Source: Utricularia gibba
Lineage: Eukaryota > Streptophyta > Magnoliopsida > Lamiales > Lentibulariaceae
Direction: 5' to 3'
DNA length: 64,000 nt
Assembly: GCA_002189035.1 (NCBI GenBank)
Contig: CM007992.1
Location: forward strand, 1,674,001 to 1,738,000
The translations under genes were made by a program, and so were the position numbers. Within the stretch, counting starts at the first letter, position 1. Every line of letters starts with the position of its first letter. Below, piece after piece: positions 39,519 to 52,271 of the stretch. Under the pieces are notes generated by a model that did not search any database, was not told the DNA's origin, and worked only from the letters and a program-made list of their open reading frames with translations.

Positions 39519-40941
39519 ACTAAGATGCGATCAATTCCTATACCAGTTCCACATAGAGGAGTTGATGATGATTTCTGGCAGCCAAAAGAGGCATTCAAAG
39601 GTACTCCTCCCAAAGCACCTCCAGCTCGGAATGAGTATAAGCCGCATCAATTTATGGCTGCAACCTTTGGTTGTCTGTATTAGTTTCAGTGAAGTAGCTG
39701 TGTCTTCCCTTGTTGATTGGTCTATAGTCCTTGATTCCGACTCTCGGCATCTGATATGTCATCATGCTTGGATAATTCTCCTACCCATTTCTTCTATTGG
39801 ATTTGGTAAGGGCACCCTGTTGGCCCCTTACCCCCGAAGTCACAACACTTTTTACATGTCACCACCACCAATAAGGTAGAAAGTAAGGAACCAATTGGAG
39901 CTCCTATTTCCCACACTGTGTGGATCATCCAAGACAGGTTTCACTAGTCAAACAAGTGTTTGTGGAAATAAGTGCGGCAACGCCAGTGTGTTCGACCCCT
40001 CTCTCTCTCCACCGCTAAAAAAATTTTGACAAAAAAAAAAAAAAAAGTGTCGGGATTCTGATTCCTTAGGCGGCTGCCGCACATCAGTAACTTTTCCTGC
40101 ACACCCACCACCCTCTCCTCTCCCTTATTTGCATGCACGTACCGCTTTTGCCTCCTCCCATTTCCGCAGACCCACCACGCCCCCAATTCCCTTGCCTGCC
40201 GACCGACTATTTCCATGCCCACTCCTCTACATTCAACAAATTTCCGTCCAGTGTTATGAGGGTAGCCCGGTTTTTGTGATCCTCAATGTCGGTTTTTCTT
40301 CACGGAAGGAACTCTTCATTCATTGATTCTGCTCGAGTCGCGTCGTGTTTGGTTGTGCTACTGCCCACCGCTAGCCATCACTGCCTGCTGCGCCGTAGAA
40401 TCAGTTACCAGACAGCGCACGAGTGCGTAGTCGTAGTCTGCTTTGTTACCCATACGGACCAAATCCCCTTATATTTAGTTCCAAACTTACGACAAATCAA
40501 TTATATCGACGTATATGCTAATTCTTTAAATCATGATATTATGTAATTTTGGAATATTATTAGTAGCATAGCATAAGAATCATTTCATGGTACCAGTGAA
40601 CCTATTTTTATGGTATAAAATTCACATTATTAGACGTGATCTTGAATCAATTTTAAAATCAGGAGTATCCATTCTGGTAGGCTAAATTTAGTGACGTTGA
40701 TTGGGAGTTTGCCATATACTCTTCCTGGTAGTGCTCAGTTTCCATGGAGTCAAATCTGGAAAGTCCCTAATGCCCGGGATTCATGATCTGGATGCGCAAT
40801 TCTGGAATTCCATTCATCCTTCCCCTTGATTCCAAAATGATTCCTATTTAAGCGATGCGATTAATGTGAGGAAAAATGAGTTGGGGTATTTCGCCCCATT
40901 CGTCGTTTTTCTTTTCTTCTTCTATTCACCGTACCAGCAAA
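39519..40941. other. 3' region of the CaaX-tail gene and promoter of the PMEI gene
   Basis: The first 370 bases read like a 3' untranslated region. An A-run near 40031-40046 follows. The stretch from 40.05 to 40.45 kb is richer in C but has no frame that resembles a protein. The last few hundred bases must hold the promoter of the PMEI gene; the TTCCTATTTAAGCGATG sequence at about 40842 offers a TATA-like word roughly 100 bases before the ATG. Confidence 0.4.
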
Positions 40942-41462
40942 ATGTGCGCTTCCAGTCTCCAACTGCTGCTTCTCGCGTGTCTCGTCTTCGCCCAATCCTC
41001 CACCGCCGCGCCCTCGCTGATCCAGAAAGCATGCACCATCACACGCGCAGCCGTCGATCGGCAGCAATGTATCGCCACGCTGCAATCGCAGCCGCCAATC
41101 GCTGCCGCGACGGGGATGAAGTCTCTGGCGGTGAGAATCGCGCAGGCAGGGTTTCAAAACTCCACCGTAACTAGAAACTACATCAGGCAGATTAGCGGCG
41201 GTGGCGCGGGGTTGAAGGACTGCGAGGAGGCGTACAATGTGATTATCCGTCCTTCCGGAGCGCGGAGGAGGAAGTTAGGGATAAGGATTACGAAACGGCG
41301 ACGTATGACCTCCTGCTCGCGGCTACGGATTATTTGTCGCAGTGCGAGAATGCGACGGCGACGTACGGAATCAAGAACGAGGTCATTCTCAGGGGGAATA
41401 AAGCCGTCGAGATCTTCGCCTTCGCGGCGTATACGGTGGCGGATGCCCTCGGTAGCAGCTAG
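40942..41462 (+). pseudogene. Pectin methylesterase inhibitor (PMEI) gene with one-base frameshift
   Basis: The single-exon gene starts at ATG 40942 with a signal peptide (MCASSLQLLLLACLVFA). It continues with the PMEI four-helix domain, including the paired cysteines (KAC, QQC, KDC and, after the shift, SQC). At about 41246-41252, after EEAYN, the frame moves by one base. The second frame then runs on cleanly for about 70 more residues to a normal PMEI end (FAAYTVADALGSS and stop at 41462). The span is 521 bases, one short of a multiple of three. PMEIs block pectin methylesterase in the cell wall. With the shift the product would lose helices 3-4. A sequencing error is possible, since both halves are otherwise intact. 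Confidence 0.8.
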
Positions 41463-42185
41463 CCTTCTCTTCAGGGGGTAAACGCTGAGTCGTCACCATA
41501 AATGCGTGAGTGAATTGGGGAATATCAATGTCATACCATCGCATAGAGCGATATCATCCAAAATAAAAGCGCTTTTGCTGCTAATCATTTTGATTTCTTT
41601 CTTTAAATTTTCTGCCTTTTCCCAAAATAAAAAGGCTACAAATTAATTAAATCAAAGTCGGTGCTCGGGATGATAAAAATTCCAGTCCTCTGTCTCCTCA
41701 TCCTCACCAATTGCAATGAATGATTCTCAAATTCATTTACATATGTTTGTAGTCTACTTTATTTACTATAAAAATGTTAGTATTTAAATATAATAAAACA
41801 TATATAAATTAAGAAGTTTGTAGAGGAGTTATACAAGTCTTTTACGAATGATACGTCTTTTGAATATACAAAGTTATCAATACACGTGTTTTAAACCATA
41901 AACAAACTTAGTTTTATTTGAGGATAACTCCAATAATTATGCAAAAGTAGCGGTCTATGTATATATGTAATGTTGTTGCAAGTCATTCATGTGACCACAT
42001 GTGGGGCCTTCAAAATGATTTACAATGATCTAGCATTATATATTTATTATGTTATTCATTAAAGAAACATAAATATAAGATAATATATGTATTTATGAAA
42101 ATAAAAAAGTACACCTCGGATTTAATATTCTTTCAAAAATTTTATCTTATAATTTTATGGAATTTTTAATAACTAAGCGTTGGAT
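41463..42185. other. Intergenic stretch, no gene seen
   Basis: AT-rich DNA with no frame of note. The first part is the 3' flank of the PMEI gene. Confidence 0.4.
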
Positions 42186-42400
42186 TTGCCGTACGATGTG
42201 AAGGTGATGCTGGCGTATGTAGTAAGTCCAGCTGGCGTGGAGACTTCTTCTACTAAATTATTGCATCTTATTTGTTTAGTTTCTGTTATGCATCTGTATG
42301 GTTATATATAGCCACCTTCCTCAATAATATTGTAGCCATTTTTCTTCTATTTGTACGCTCTTTTCAACATTGGGATATGAGAGCCACGCATCTTCTGCAA
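42185..42400 (+). repeat. Possible copia LTR end with degenerate primer-binding site
   Basis: The stretch ends TTTTCAACATTGGGATATGAGAGCC. The part after CAACA resembles the initiator-methionine tRNA binding site used by most plant LTR retrotransposons, with two or three changes. Upstream lies a TATATATAGCCACC segment, as in copia promoters. No coding part follows. The left end is not defined. Confidence 0.4.
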
Positions 42401-43169
42401 GAACGATCCAAAAAGTAGTATTAGTGGGGAATTTATCTAGGTAATTGATAAAGAAGTGAATTATAAAATATTGAATTTTTGTATTAAATACATATACAAA
42501 ATCCTAATATACATGAATCTACAAATTTAAAGAAAATGTGTAATACTTCATTAGTCAAACTTAAGAACCTAGTGCTCATGTGTGTTGGTTAATGGATTAT
42601 TGGTGTCAAATATAATTCTTAGTCTTTGCTAAAACTAATGATGATTTGGTAGTAATTAGAAAAATAAAAGTAAAAATATAGAATGATATAAAGTAATTCA
42701 AATAGCATAAATACAATATCTCAAGATTTCAAGGGTAGTATGTTCACTCAAACTCTAGTACTAACCCTCTTGATAAGTTAACACAAGATGGCTGATTCTA
42801 CCCAATGTGTTTCGTTAAATTTTTTATTTTAATTTTTCTAAGTATTCTAGATTCTGGCACTCTTAAATCTATCATATTGCAAGATTTCCATGGTTATAGT
42901 GTTGAAAACAAAGTAAAGTTAAATTCTGAAGGTGTCACATAATTGGTTTTGTTTTTACAATGCTATACATAGTTGGAAGTAATATTCTTGGAACTTATTA
43001 GAGTTCTTCAACTAGGTTGAGATTCTTTTTGTTTTCTTCTTTCGTTATTTTTATTCAAATAAAGAAGTAGAATCAAAATAATTTTAGTTATCAATTCTAA
43101 AAATCCTTTTAACCAGAAGCCACAAACAACAATGTATATGCTCTCAAACATAATCTTAGTAAGACATTG
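42401..43169. other. Intergenic stretch, no gene seen
   Basis: AT-rich DNA of probable repeat origin. A few words resemble the family B repeats (for example the GTTAGTCTTTGC and CAAGGGTAGTATG types), but no full copy can be traced. Confidence 0.35.
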
Positions 43170-43174
43170 AATGC

Positions 43175-44359
43175 TGATAAGTGATTTTGTGTTACTTATA
43201 TTTGTACTTTTTAGGACTCACTTAGATGGGTTTTGCATTCTTTTTATTTCACTTTCCTTATATTTCTAGAATAATTTTATATCTTTCATACCACTTTGAT
43301 CTTTTTGGAGGCAAAGTATGTTTTGTGATTTTTCAGAACGAATTTAGAATAATTTGGAAGATTTTCGAGCTACTTTGATGGAGGCTAAAATTTGATCTAT
43401 CCGAATGAAGACTCGATCAAAGATTCTCAAATAAGATAAGATTCACATCTTATATTGGAAAACTTGAATCTCATCTTGGAAGATTTGTGTCAAATCTTAG
43501 AAGATTTGGATAGAAGATTTGATGTGAGCCCATCAAGAAAGCCCGATAAATCCCCACCATTATATAAAGATCCAAACGCAAAGACCTAGAAGAGAGTCAA
43601 GAGTGGACGACCAAAGAGTCAATCTAGGGTTTAGAATTGAGTCTAGCATGTTTTGGATTCCTTTCCTTTCATTTTTCATCAACTTTTATTGTTTAGAGTC
43701 AAGCATGTGCGTGTGAGCGCTTGCGGCTGATGATCTGCTGTGAAGCCTTGCTTGCGCAAGTTCTGCGCGTGTGACTGTCTTCCCATGTTTTTCAGCATTT
43801 AATTTGAGGTCTGAATTCTGTTTTTCGCAATGTTTTCTTTACCAACGTGATCTTTAGTACCATATAACTCTAAGGGAGTGTGGGAGAATCAAAGGTTGGT
43901 CTCAAGCACCTAAAAAGAAGAGCTCAATCGGACATCGTTGGTAAGACACATTCTGTCTAATCTGTCTGTGAGGTGTGAGGGATTAGATTTGGATGTGAGG
44001 AAAACATGAGTTATCACAAGAAGTGAAATGGCTTTAGTGGCGTGGTTGATTCCATAATCCCACAAAACAAGGGACGGTACTATAACGGTCATCGAGTAGC
44101 ACTACTTTAGAATAACACCCCCAAAGTTTGCGCAAGCAGGTCAGTTTTCAAGGTTTGCACACACGCAAGGGCGAGTTTCAAGTAAGGTGGATCTTATATC
44201 CAAGACCATTTTTCTTATTATTTTCAAAACCAAATATTTCTTTTGTTTTCGATCTTTTTGAATCTTTGTTTGAAAAGAATATTCCAATAACAATTCCCTG
44301 TGGATACGATGTTATTTTATTACTTCGACGGTTTCTGTGCACTTGCAGAATTACCATAA
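43175..44359 (+). repeat. Family A solo LTR with 5-bp target duplication AATGC
   Basis: It starts TGATAAGTGATTTTG and ends TTACCATAA, with a length of 1185 bases. It is flanked by AATGC at 43170-43174 and 44360-44364, a perfect 5-bp duplication. The last bases are AA where the other copies have CA, a mutation at the very terminus. It is the plus-strand counterpart of the LTR at 12116-13308. No internal sequence remains between LTRs, so it is a solo LTR. Confidence 0.9.
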
Positions 44360-44419
44360 AATGCAATCACCTCTCAAGAGGCATCGTGTGAATTAAAACC
44401 CACTATGGACCACTTAATA

Positions 44420-44640
44420 ACTTTTGTGTGCTAGAGGCAAATGGTTCAAAACTTGATGCTATAAGTATACCATGTGTTTTGTTAGGTGTTTATGTAGGAT
44501 CCAAAGTCTACTACTTGTACAATCCGACTACAAACATGTTTGTGATTAGAAAAAAATGTAATCTTTAAGGAAAAGAATATGGCATTAGAAGAAGGATGAT
44601 TCATCTCTAATTATTCTCAGTTTTTTTTTTTTGAAGAAAA
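44420..44640 (+). pseudogene. Copia polyprotein fragment
   Basis: In one frame the sequence reads CVLLGVYVGSKVYYLYNPTT and on to FVIRK. This is the end-of-integrase segment of Ty1/copia polyproteins, where the words YxLYNPxT and a following V-I-R/S are conserved. A frame break follows within 30 bases. The rest of the polyprotein cannot be traced in the next kilobase. Confidence 0.5.
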
Positions 44641-46450
44641 TGATGATATTATTGAGAGAGAACTAATTATAGTATTGTAACCGCTTTTCATGATGTAGAA
44701 TTCACAACATTGTCCTCTTGTAGTAGTATTGGAGAAACTGAAATGCCAAGCACATTAGAGCATTTGGGAATCTAAACATATGATCATATCTTTAGTTACT
44801 TAAAGGATTTGGATTCTTTATCAACTTGATATTAAATCTACATTTCTTCATAGTACATTTAATGAAGATATCTATGTTTGAGAAATCAAAAGCCTTTGGG
44901 AAGGATAATGCATCTTTTTAGAAGTTAGAAAGCTCTTTAGTCCTTAAGGATTATTGAAGGCATTTTTGCACTTCGATTTCTCTTTCATTCCAATAATATC
45001 AAATCTAATGTTAACATATTTTCGCTATGCAAATCGGAAGCAAACTTTCAAGCATGTACATCTAACGATATAGGCAAATCATGTATGCTTACTAATTACA
45101 AATGTTTCCTCATTGTTCGAATGGTAAAAGGAAGATTTCATTTCCGCCATGAAATGCTCTAAAAACAATATCCCAAAAAATACAATTTTATTGATAATGT
45201 CATTAAACCTTCATACATTGTCATAATCTTGTCTTTTAATAACTATATATCTATTTTTTGTACCCTTACTTTATACATCTGCTATCTAGAGTCCTAGATT
45301 TTTAATTAGCTTAAGTCTTCCTTCAACGAAATCAATTGTCAAGATGGAATTCTACTAACTTTCAAAATTAGTAAAATAACCTTCTAAACTGCAACACATG
45401 GTGAAAATGCACTCAAGGAGAGAATTGATTTTAGAGATGTTGAGCGACAATGATGTGGTGTCATTGGCTGATTATGGAACCCAACAACTCATACAAGTGG
45501 AACACGCATGAGCTTCCAGAGATTTCGCCTATATACAACACATATAAAAAGGAATTGTGTCATGGACTCATATTCTCTATTAACCTCAAGATTGCCATTG
45601 CCGTGAGCAATTTCTTGATCTTCATCACAAGATAAGAATTTGTTGTGCAACATAGCGTCAACTCCGAGTGCAAGTTAAGTTTAAATCATCTTAGAGTAAT
45701 TCCATTATCCTTAGAGGATGTAATATAGTTATAATCATGTGAAATATTTTTACAAGATTACAAAGCTAGTAGAGTCTCACACACATGACGTGTGCAATTC
45801 TCTCATGTTGAGACATGTGAGTTTGAGGAAGGATTTTCTAACTCAATACTTGAGTTAAATGGTAAGATGCAAGTTAAAGTGCAAGATATTATATTGAGAG
45901 TAGTGCAAACAAAGTTGTATAAATATCTTCTTGAATTGCGAAGAGCAAATCAACAAACTCATTTTGTATTCAGCAATACTAGTTAAAGGTATGGGGAGCA
46001 TATAGTGGAGATGTTTTGCACTACTTTTAATCAATTAACTTACAAGTAGTATTCAGTGAAAGTTAACTTAAAGGAAAAGTAAAATTAGAGGTTGTTTGTA
46101 TTGGATTAAAAGGAATAAGGAAATACAAAAGCAGGAAATCACATGCATGGCAATCCAATCTCATCAAATATATCATTAGAAAGTTAAGGATTAGAGCTTT
46201 CTATAGAATCAAACACCATTGCAATCCAACCATCCAATCATGACTTTTGAATTTTTTTAAAGTGAGACTCAGAAAAATAGTGTATGGATTGACTGAGCTT
46301 CCGAGCAATTTTCATAAAAAACACCATACATCTTGCTCCATGATCCAAACTGAGCAAAGAATAAGAAACCTTACTCGAGGATCTAAAATATTCATGTTCA
46401 TCACATAATGACATTCACAGTAAATAAGCACAGAAAAGCGATAAAACATA
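44641..46450. other. AT-rich intergenic stretch
   Basis: No clear gene. Open frames of about 60 codons near 45.5 and 45.8 kb resemble nothing I know. Given the copia fragment at its left edge, the whole may be decayed retrotransposon. Confidence 0.35.
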
Positions 46451-46455
46451 AAGGT

Positions 46456-47500
46456 AGTGTTAAGTATCATTTTCTATGTGTTTATTATATGTTATTATGT
46501 ATTAAATTAGGATTAAGTCATCCAAATTAGAAGTTATTGACAGGTATTTGATTTTATTAGAAAATTTCTATTTTTGTATTTTATACATATTTTGTTCTCT
46601 TTTTTTGTACACTTTCATCCAAAATGTTAGGAGACAGGCTTGGAGTATTAAACACTGACATTTCGTGCCTTTATGCGACATGGATCAATTGTGGACAGAA
46701 AACTGACACTAGTCAAGATTCCCGATTTACGGCATGTCAGAGTCTGCAACAATGATTGGATGCTTATTTGCATGAATGGGAAAGCTAGCTGCACACACAA
46801 GATAGAAAGAATGATGGACAAGGAGCAAAAAAAGTTAATGGACATGGGGAGTGAATTAAAACAAACTTGGAACACTTGTTTTCAGACCTTTTGACCTTTT
46901 TTCTCACTTTGTTTCTCACATTAGAACTTTTTTTCCCCCTCTCCATCAAAAGAAAAACACTTTAGCTTTATGTTTTTATTTTGTATTTTCATGGCCATTT
47001 ATGGTTATACCTTTTTAATTTTTAGGAATAAATGAAGTTTTCTTCTATTTCTTGAACATCAATCTAGATTCTTTATTGAGATTCTTTCAAATTTTGCATA
47101 TTTCCATATGTCATGTTACAATCTTTCTATGACATCGCTTAGTCACGATCCATGAGTAGTAGGCCACTCCTTATAGATTTTAATAAAGAGAAAGGTGAAG
47201 AGTACTATCTCCAACCCTATTGGTTCGAGGAAGATAGCAAGTTGGTTGTGATCGAGATATCGCAACAGTGGACAGCTAGTGATCGCATATCTATCACTAG
47301 ATATTGGCAATAGTTGGGTACCTACAAAATTTGGTTTTGAGGAAATCGACATAAATTCTTTTGTCCTCTCAATCATTCAAAGGGAATCACATGAGGTTAT
47401 TCTCGTGCCTTCTTTTCAATCGTAGTGTAAAGGAAAGTAGGGTATTCCTTGCTCTTATAACCAGTTATTTGGAAGGGATCAGTAAAAACTGAGGCGAGGA
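46456..47500 (+). repeat. Family C repeat, copy 2 (LTR-like)
   Basis: It begins TGTTAAGTATCATTTTC. It shares ordered blocks with copies 1 and 3, for example the ACACTGACATTTCG block, GACACTAGTCA, the CATGTTACAATCTTTCT block and a CTCCAACCCTATTGG block. No coding region. The right end is approximate. Confidence 0.55.
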
Positions 47501-47869
47501 TATATAAAATGAGGAAACGGAATCCATATTGCTAGCATTGTATCTTTTATTTTTGTATTTCAAAAACTTCTTTTTACAAATTCGTGATAATTTGTAAAAG
47601 TTTAGTACAAAACACTTTCGCAAAACTGAACTCCTTGAGATTGACATTCATATTGCCCTTTATTAGTGTTTTACATTTTTCTAAATTAAAATTATTGAGG
47701 AAATGACATGAAACATGCAGTCACATAATTGCAGAATCAAACAATATAACACATAGCAGAATCTTGGAAACCATCAGTGTGTTTACACATACTGAATTTG
47801 ATTGTTCCAATGCTGAAAACTTCCATTATATCTGTATTTCAGTGCTGCAAAAATTTAGAATTTTAGGAT

Positions 47870-49683
47870 TGATAAATGGAAATTTCATAATGTCGTTGCA
47901 AAAATAGAAATTTCGTATCAAATAAATTTATAAGCCCTAATTTTCACAAGATACAAATTAAGCACAAATGTAAAGTGGAATTTAGGGTCGATCACAAGGA
48001 GCTTGTACTTGCAATGCATTTTTCGTGATGCAAAATTCGGTGTAACAATAGTTCTTAGTGTAACCTCAAATTAACAGTGATAGGTAAGTTCAATAAACAA
48101 GATCAAGTCTTAATGCTGAAAATAACATATACTAGTTTTAACACAGACTAATGCGAAGATTCCTTACAGGTCTGCAGGTGGTGTGGTACTAAGATGTCTA
48201 ATTTAATTTACTATGTTCCTATACTCACAACTTCAAACAACCTAAGTCTACCCAAGTCATTCATCATATTTTTGACTAAGTTAGTCCCAAATATCATTAC
48301 CAACAATACAATTAGATCTACCTGTTGGTTTTCTCGTAGACATCGAATGTTAGAAAAGTAGTGGAATTTAAAATTTTTCGCGAAACCCCTAACGCAATTC
48401 TGGGAATATGGTATACATCAGACAAAGGGATGCTAAAAATACCTTTCAAAGTACTCCATTGTTCACCAAATGCCAATAGCTGACGGCCTCTAGTATTCAC
48501 ACGTGAAGCACTCCGTCGATAACCTTCTCAAGGCTGCAAAATGTTGGTCGAATTCCTCAGATGCTAGTAGAGAAAATCGCCCCCTTGTGGATCAATCTCA
48601 AAGAGCAGGAAGATGATGGAAGATCTATAGATCTCAATCTTTTGATAGATATTTGGTAACATATCAAATCATATCTCTATAATTTTATAGCACATAGATT
48701 AAGGAGAGGGTTTTTTCAATGATGTAAACTTGATCACAATTCAAGGTAAATATCAAAAGATAAGATTTGCCAATGAATTGATTGTCTCTAGAACACATAC
48801 TCTAACACTATACGCATGAAAATATATAAAACTAGGTCTACCCTGAACTAATACCTATTGCTCCTGTCTTGATCTATTGGTATACTTCTAAATCAAGTAT
48901 CTTAGTTGCGAAGTTACTTGTTCTCTTCCTTAGATCTACCCATTGAATGATAGAAGAACTAAGATATAAACATAAATTTCATTATTAACTCTAGATCCAC
49001 ACCATCATGCTTTACCTTAAGACATCCATAAAGTTTTTGCTACTCATACTTGGAAAATAAAAAACCTAATTTCATTTAGAGAATGTAGCGAAAATAACAT
49101 AAACATTGTAAGTAATTCAGATACAGAAACTCAAAATGTTCAGTAAACGAAAAGGAAATAAAGATTGTTCGGTTGCCCGGTTGCTATTGTTCACTGCTCG
49201 GAATAGTAGCGATGGATTGGCTCTTATGCCATTCTTGAGGATGAAGCCCTTCTTCTCTTCTCATCAGTGTTCTTCGTGTTGGAGGAGAAGCCCCCTCGTG
49301 TGTGTGCTCGCTAAAACTCCTGCTCTTTCTTTTTGAAAAAAAAGTATCTCCCCTGCTTTACTCCAATGTATTGTTTCTGACACTAGCTCTGTTCTTGCCC
49401 TAAACTTGCAGTCTGTAGGCGGCAGAACAGTGCTCTTTGTCTCTCTTCAGATGTGCCTTTTTCTACTTATTCCACATGTTTGTGAGTTTGGTTTTGCTGC
49501 TGAGCTTAGTTAAACATCAGTTGAAGGTGGTGGACTAAATCACAGGATTTAGTCCCCTTTTCAACATAAACACACAAAATTAACATAAACAACACATAAA
49601 TGTGAAAAACCTCATATAACTAACCTAAACCACAATAAAACATAACCATTTTTCATTATAAAATTCAAAGAAAACGTGTATCA
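47870..49683 (-). repeat. Family B LTR, copy B5, diverged, with a copia-like LTR inside
   Basis: The left end TGATAAATGG and right end CGTGTATCA fit the B-type LTR termini. Typical blocks are GGTCGATCACAAGGAGCTT near 48 kb and GGACTAAATCACAGGATTTAGTCC near 49.5 kb. At 1.81 kb it is longer than other B copies (about 1.17 kb), and most of the excess is the 485-base insert at 48323-48807. No matching target duplication was found, so the ends are less certain than in B1. Confidence 0.55.
48323..48807 (-). repeat. Copia-like solo LTR inside family B copy B5
   Basis: The insert reads TGTTGGTTTTCTCGTAG at one end and TACTCTAACA at the other, a TG...CA form of 485 bases. About 280 bases of it match the inverse of the stretch ending at 17611. 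The flanks (CTACC left, CTATA right) share only three of five bases, so a target duplication is at best decayed. Confidence 0.6.
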
Positions 49684-51467
49684 TCATCAAGAACACTCAA
49701 TCAGCCCACCATAAATTTATTCTCACAACTACAAAGACTACGCACTCTTTTCATCTAGCTTGTTGTTCTTCAGTTTTCTTCAATTTATGGGGCTTACAAG
49801 ACCTTTAAAGTTTAATTTTCATCCTTATACTATTTCAAGTGATCCTTATCCTTAATACCATGGTGTTATAACCCTCTTTCACATCTTGAACAATGCTATT
49901 GGCCCAAAAGGTAGCTACCACATTGCTGCAACTATTTTGATGTATTCTATTTCCTTGTTCCCTCCTTTATCGTATAAATTTCAGATGAAATGTTGATATC
50001 TTACAGGGTGCTCAAAACAAACAATATCTTGCAATGATTTGATGACTCGTTAAATCATGATACAAATCATTAACATTGGAGGTCTAATGGTTGACTCATC
50101 ATTAATGCAAATGAAAATCTTGCAGATATTGTATGCCATTCATTCAATAAATTTTAAAGAAAATAAATATAACACAATTTACATAGTATAAATATTAGTT
50201 ACATAGAACTAATTTTCTAGAGAAAGGTGAATTTGCAAATCTTATACACATTATTACAATTTTTTTAATTGGAGTTGAATAATGGAAACAACATAGATAG
50301 ATTTTAAATAATGAATCTTGAATAAGGAAATTATATTAGGGACTAAAAATTTTTTCTAGCAATATTTGCTCTAAATGTCATCTTTATTTGACTCTTTCAA
50401 GTAAATGGTTATAGGGGAAAATAACTATTTATGCTCCCTTATATTCTTTGGTAAGGAGGTAAAGGAACTACCTTGTGTGATTCCCCTCTCATGACGAACA
50501 AGGAATCAATAAGATTTGTCACACTTTTGCGTCAAAGAGTAAATTATTCATGTCTTCTCAAATGTTATCAATAACTAAATGACATAGTTATGAGGTCATT
50601 GTCTGCCCATGATGGAGTTCATTTGGTTAATGATAAATCAGTATCGCTCTCAAACTAGAAGAATTGGAGATAATCCTAAAATTAACATTTATATGCAATA
50701 AAACATGTAATAATAAAGAAAATTACATTGATATGAAGAAAACATACAAACTATTATATTGGAATCCTAATTGAACAAATGTAACCACATTTTAACATAA
50801 AAATATATACAAAATAATAAGAAAAACTCACTTAACAACAAGTAATACTAATCCTCTCTATTTTGAAGGTCATATTTTCTTTGTTGCACTATTTTCCTTG
50901 AACCGTATAAATATATAAGATGGAGGATATTGCATTAGCTGAAGGCGGGGAGGTGTAGACCTGGAAAGGCTTTTAAGGGAAATGATGTGTCGATCCATGT
51001 GAATGAGGGTAGTATTTAACAAGCCTCACTGAATTTTGAATGTCTAATGTTGCACTACTACAATGTGCTTATCTAACACACTGGAAGACCTTTATTGTGG
51101 ACTCGTATACACCCTTTTTTACAATGATGTGGATGTGTGTAGACATGCACTTTTGTTCTGATCATTGTTGCACCATTGTTTGCTAGGAGCTTCTTTTGTC
51201 GTGAAGATAGACATGCTTTAAACTGCTCAAATTCTAAGCAAGATGAATGTTCATTTGCGGAGAATATCAAATAAGTGAAAATTTCAATCACCGCAATTTA
51301 GTACTTGTGATCCCTACATCTCCTGGCATACAACCCTTTGAGTTAATGCAAATATGGTATGTGGTATTTGGAAGTCATGTGTTTATAAATCATTTGTTTG
51401 ATTTCATGCATTTGTGGTGCATCAAGCATGATATTGAAAATCACCAAGTCATGAGTGCATTTATACG
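49684..51467. other. AT-rich intergenic stretch
   Basis: No reading frame resembles a known protein, and no terminal repeat was seen. It is probably old transposon remains. Confidence 0.35.
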
Positions 51468-51707
51468 GAATCCCTTATCAAAAACAAAATATGTGATTAA
51501 ATAGTAAACACCATTAAATAATCTTGTATATTTAGAATAAAACTTAACCAAATAAAAGCTTAGTGATTGTTTCTAAATTCTAGTCATACAGAATCCCTTA
51601 TCAAACACAAAATATGTGATTAAATAGTAAAAACCATTAAATAATCTTGTATATTTAGAATAAAACTTAACAAAATAAAAGCTTAGTGATTGTTTCTAAA
51701 TTCTAGG
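51468..51707. repeat. 123-bp direct tandem duplication
   Basis: The segment starting GAATCCCTTATCAAA at 51468 is repeated from 51591, with only a few differences (for example AAACACC against AAAAACC). The period is 123 bases. Neither copy is coding. Confidence 0.9.
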
Positions 51708-52271
51708 TGAAGAACCGTGGAGGAAAAGCCATGATTTTAGCCTAAAACATTAATTATATATTTCTATTTTTAACAATAGTTATGTGCCCAAAGGCAGACA
51801 ATTATATTTTGAATAGTCGTATGCTCCAAAACAGTCACCCATTAGTCAAATTTGACCAGTTAACTATCAAGCCCACTTTTTTTTTAAAAACACTGATACA
51901 TGTATTTTGTGCTTTGTGTATATCGGGTACACATTTGATACATAGGTACATGGACACATTCTGATACTTCGCTATTATTAAAAAATTTTAAAAAATGGAT
52001 GAGCATTTTTATTGTTTTCATGTCTCTACCGACCATTACATATAATTTGGTTTTGCCTTTCTTTTGGGGATTGGATTGCTACTCTTTTCCAGTAACACTT
52101 TTTGAATTATTATCACCTATCAATAACTCAAGTAAGTTGGAAATAGACTTCTAATTTATGGCTTAGTTATTCATATTATTTAGAGTTTTATTTTAAGGTT
52201 TATAGGGAATGCATAAATTTGCTTCTTGATCATATTTAATGTTTTTTTTTTTTTTCAGAAATCTTCACCAC
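51708..52271. other. AT-rich stretch upstream of the hAT transposase relic
   Basis: No gene. The last bases form a T-rich run closed by CAG just before the relic's reading frame, which looks like an old intron acceptor. Confidence 0.4.
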
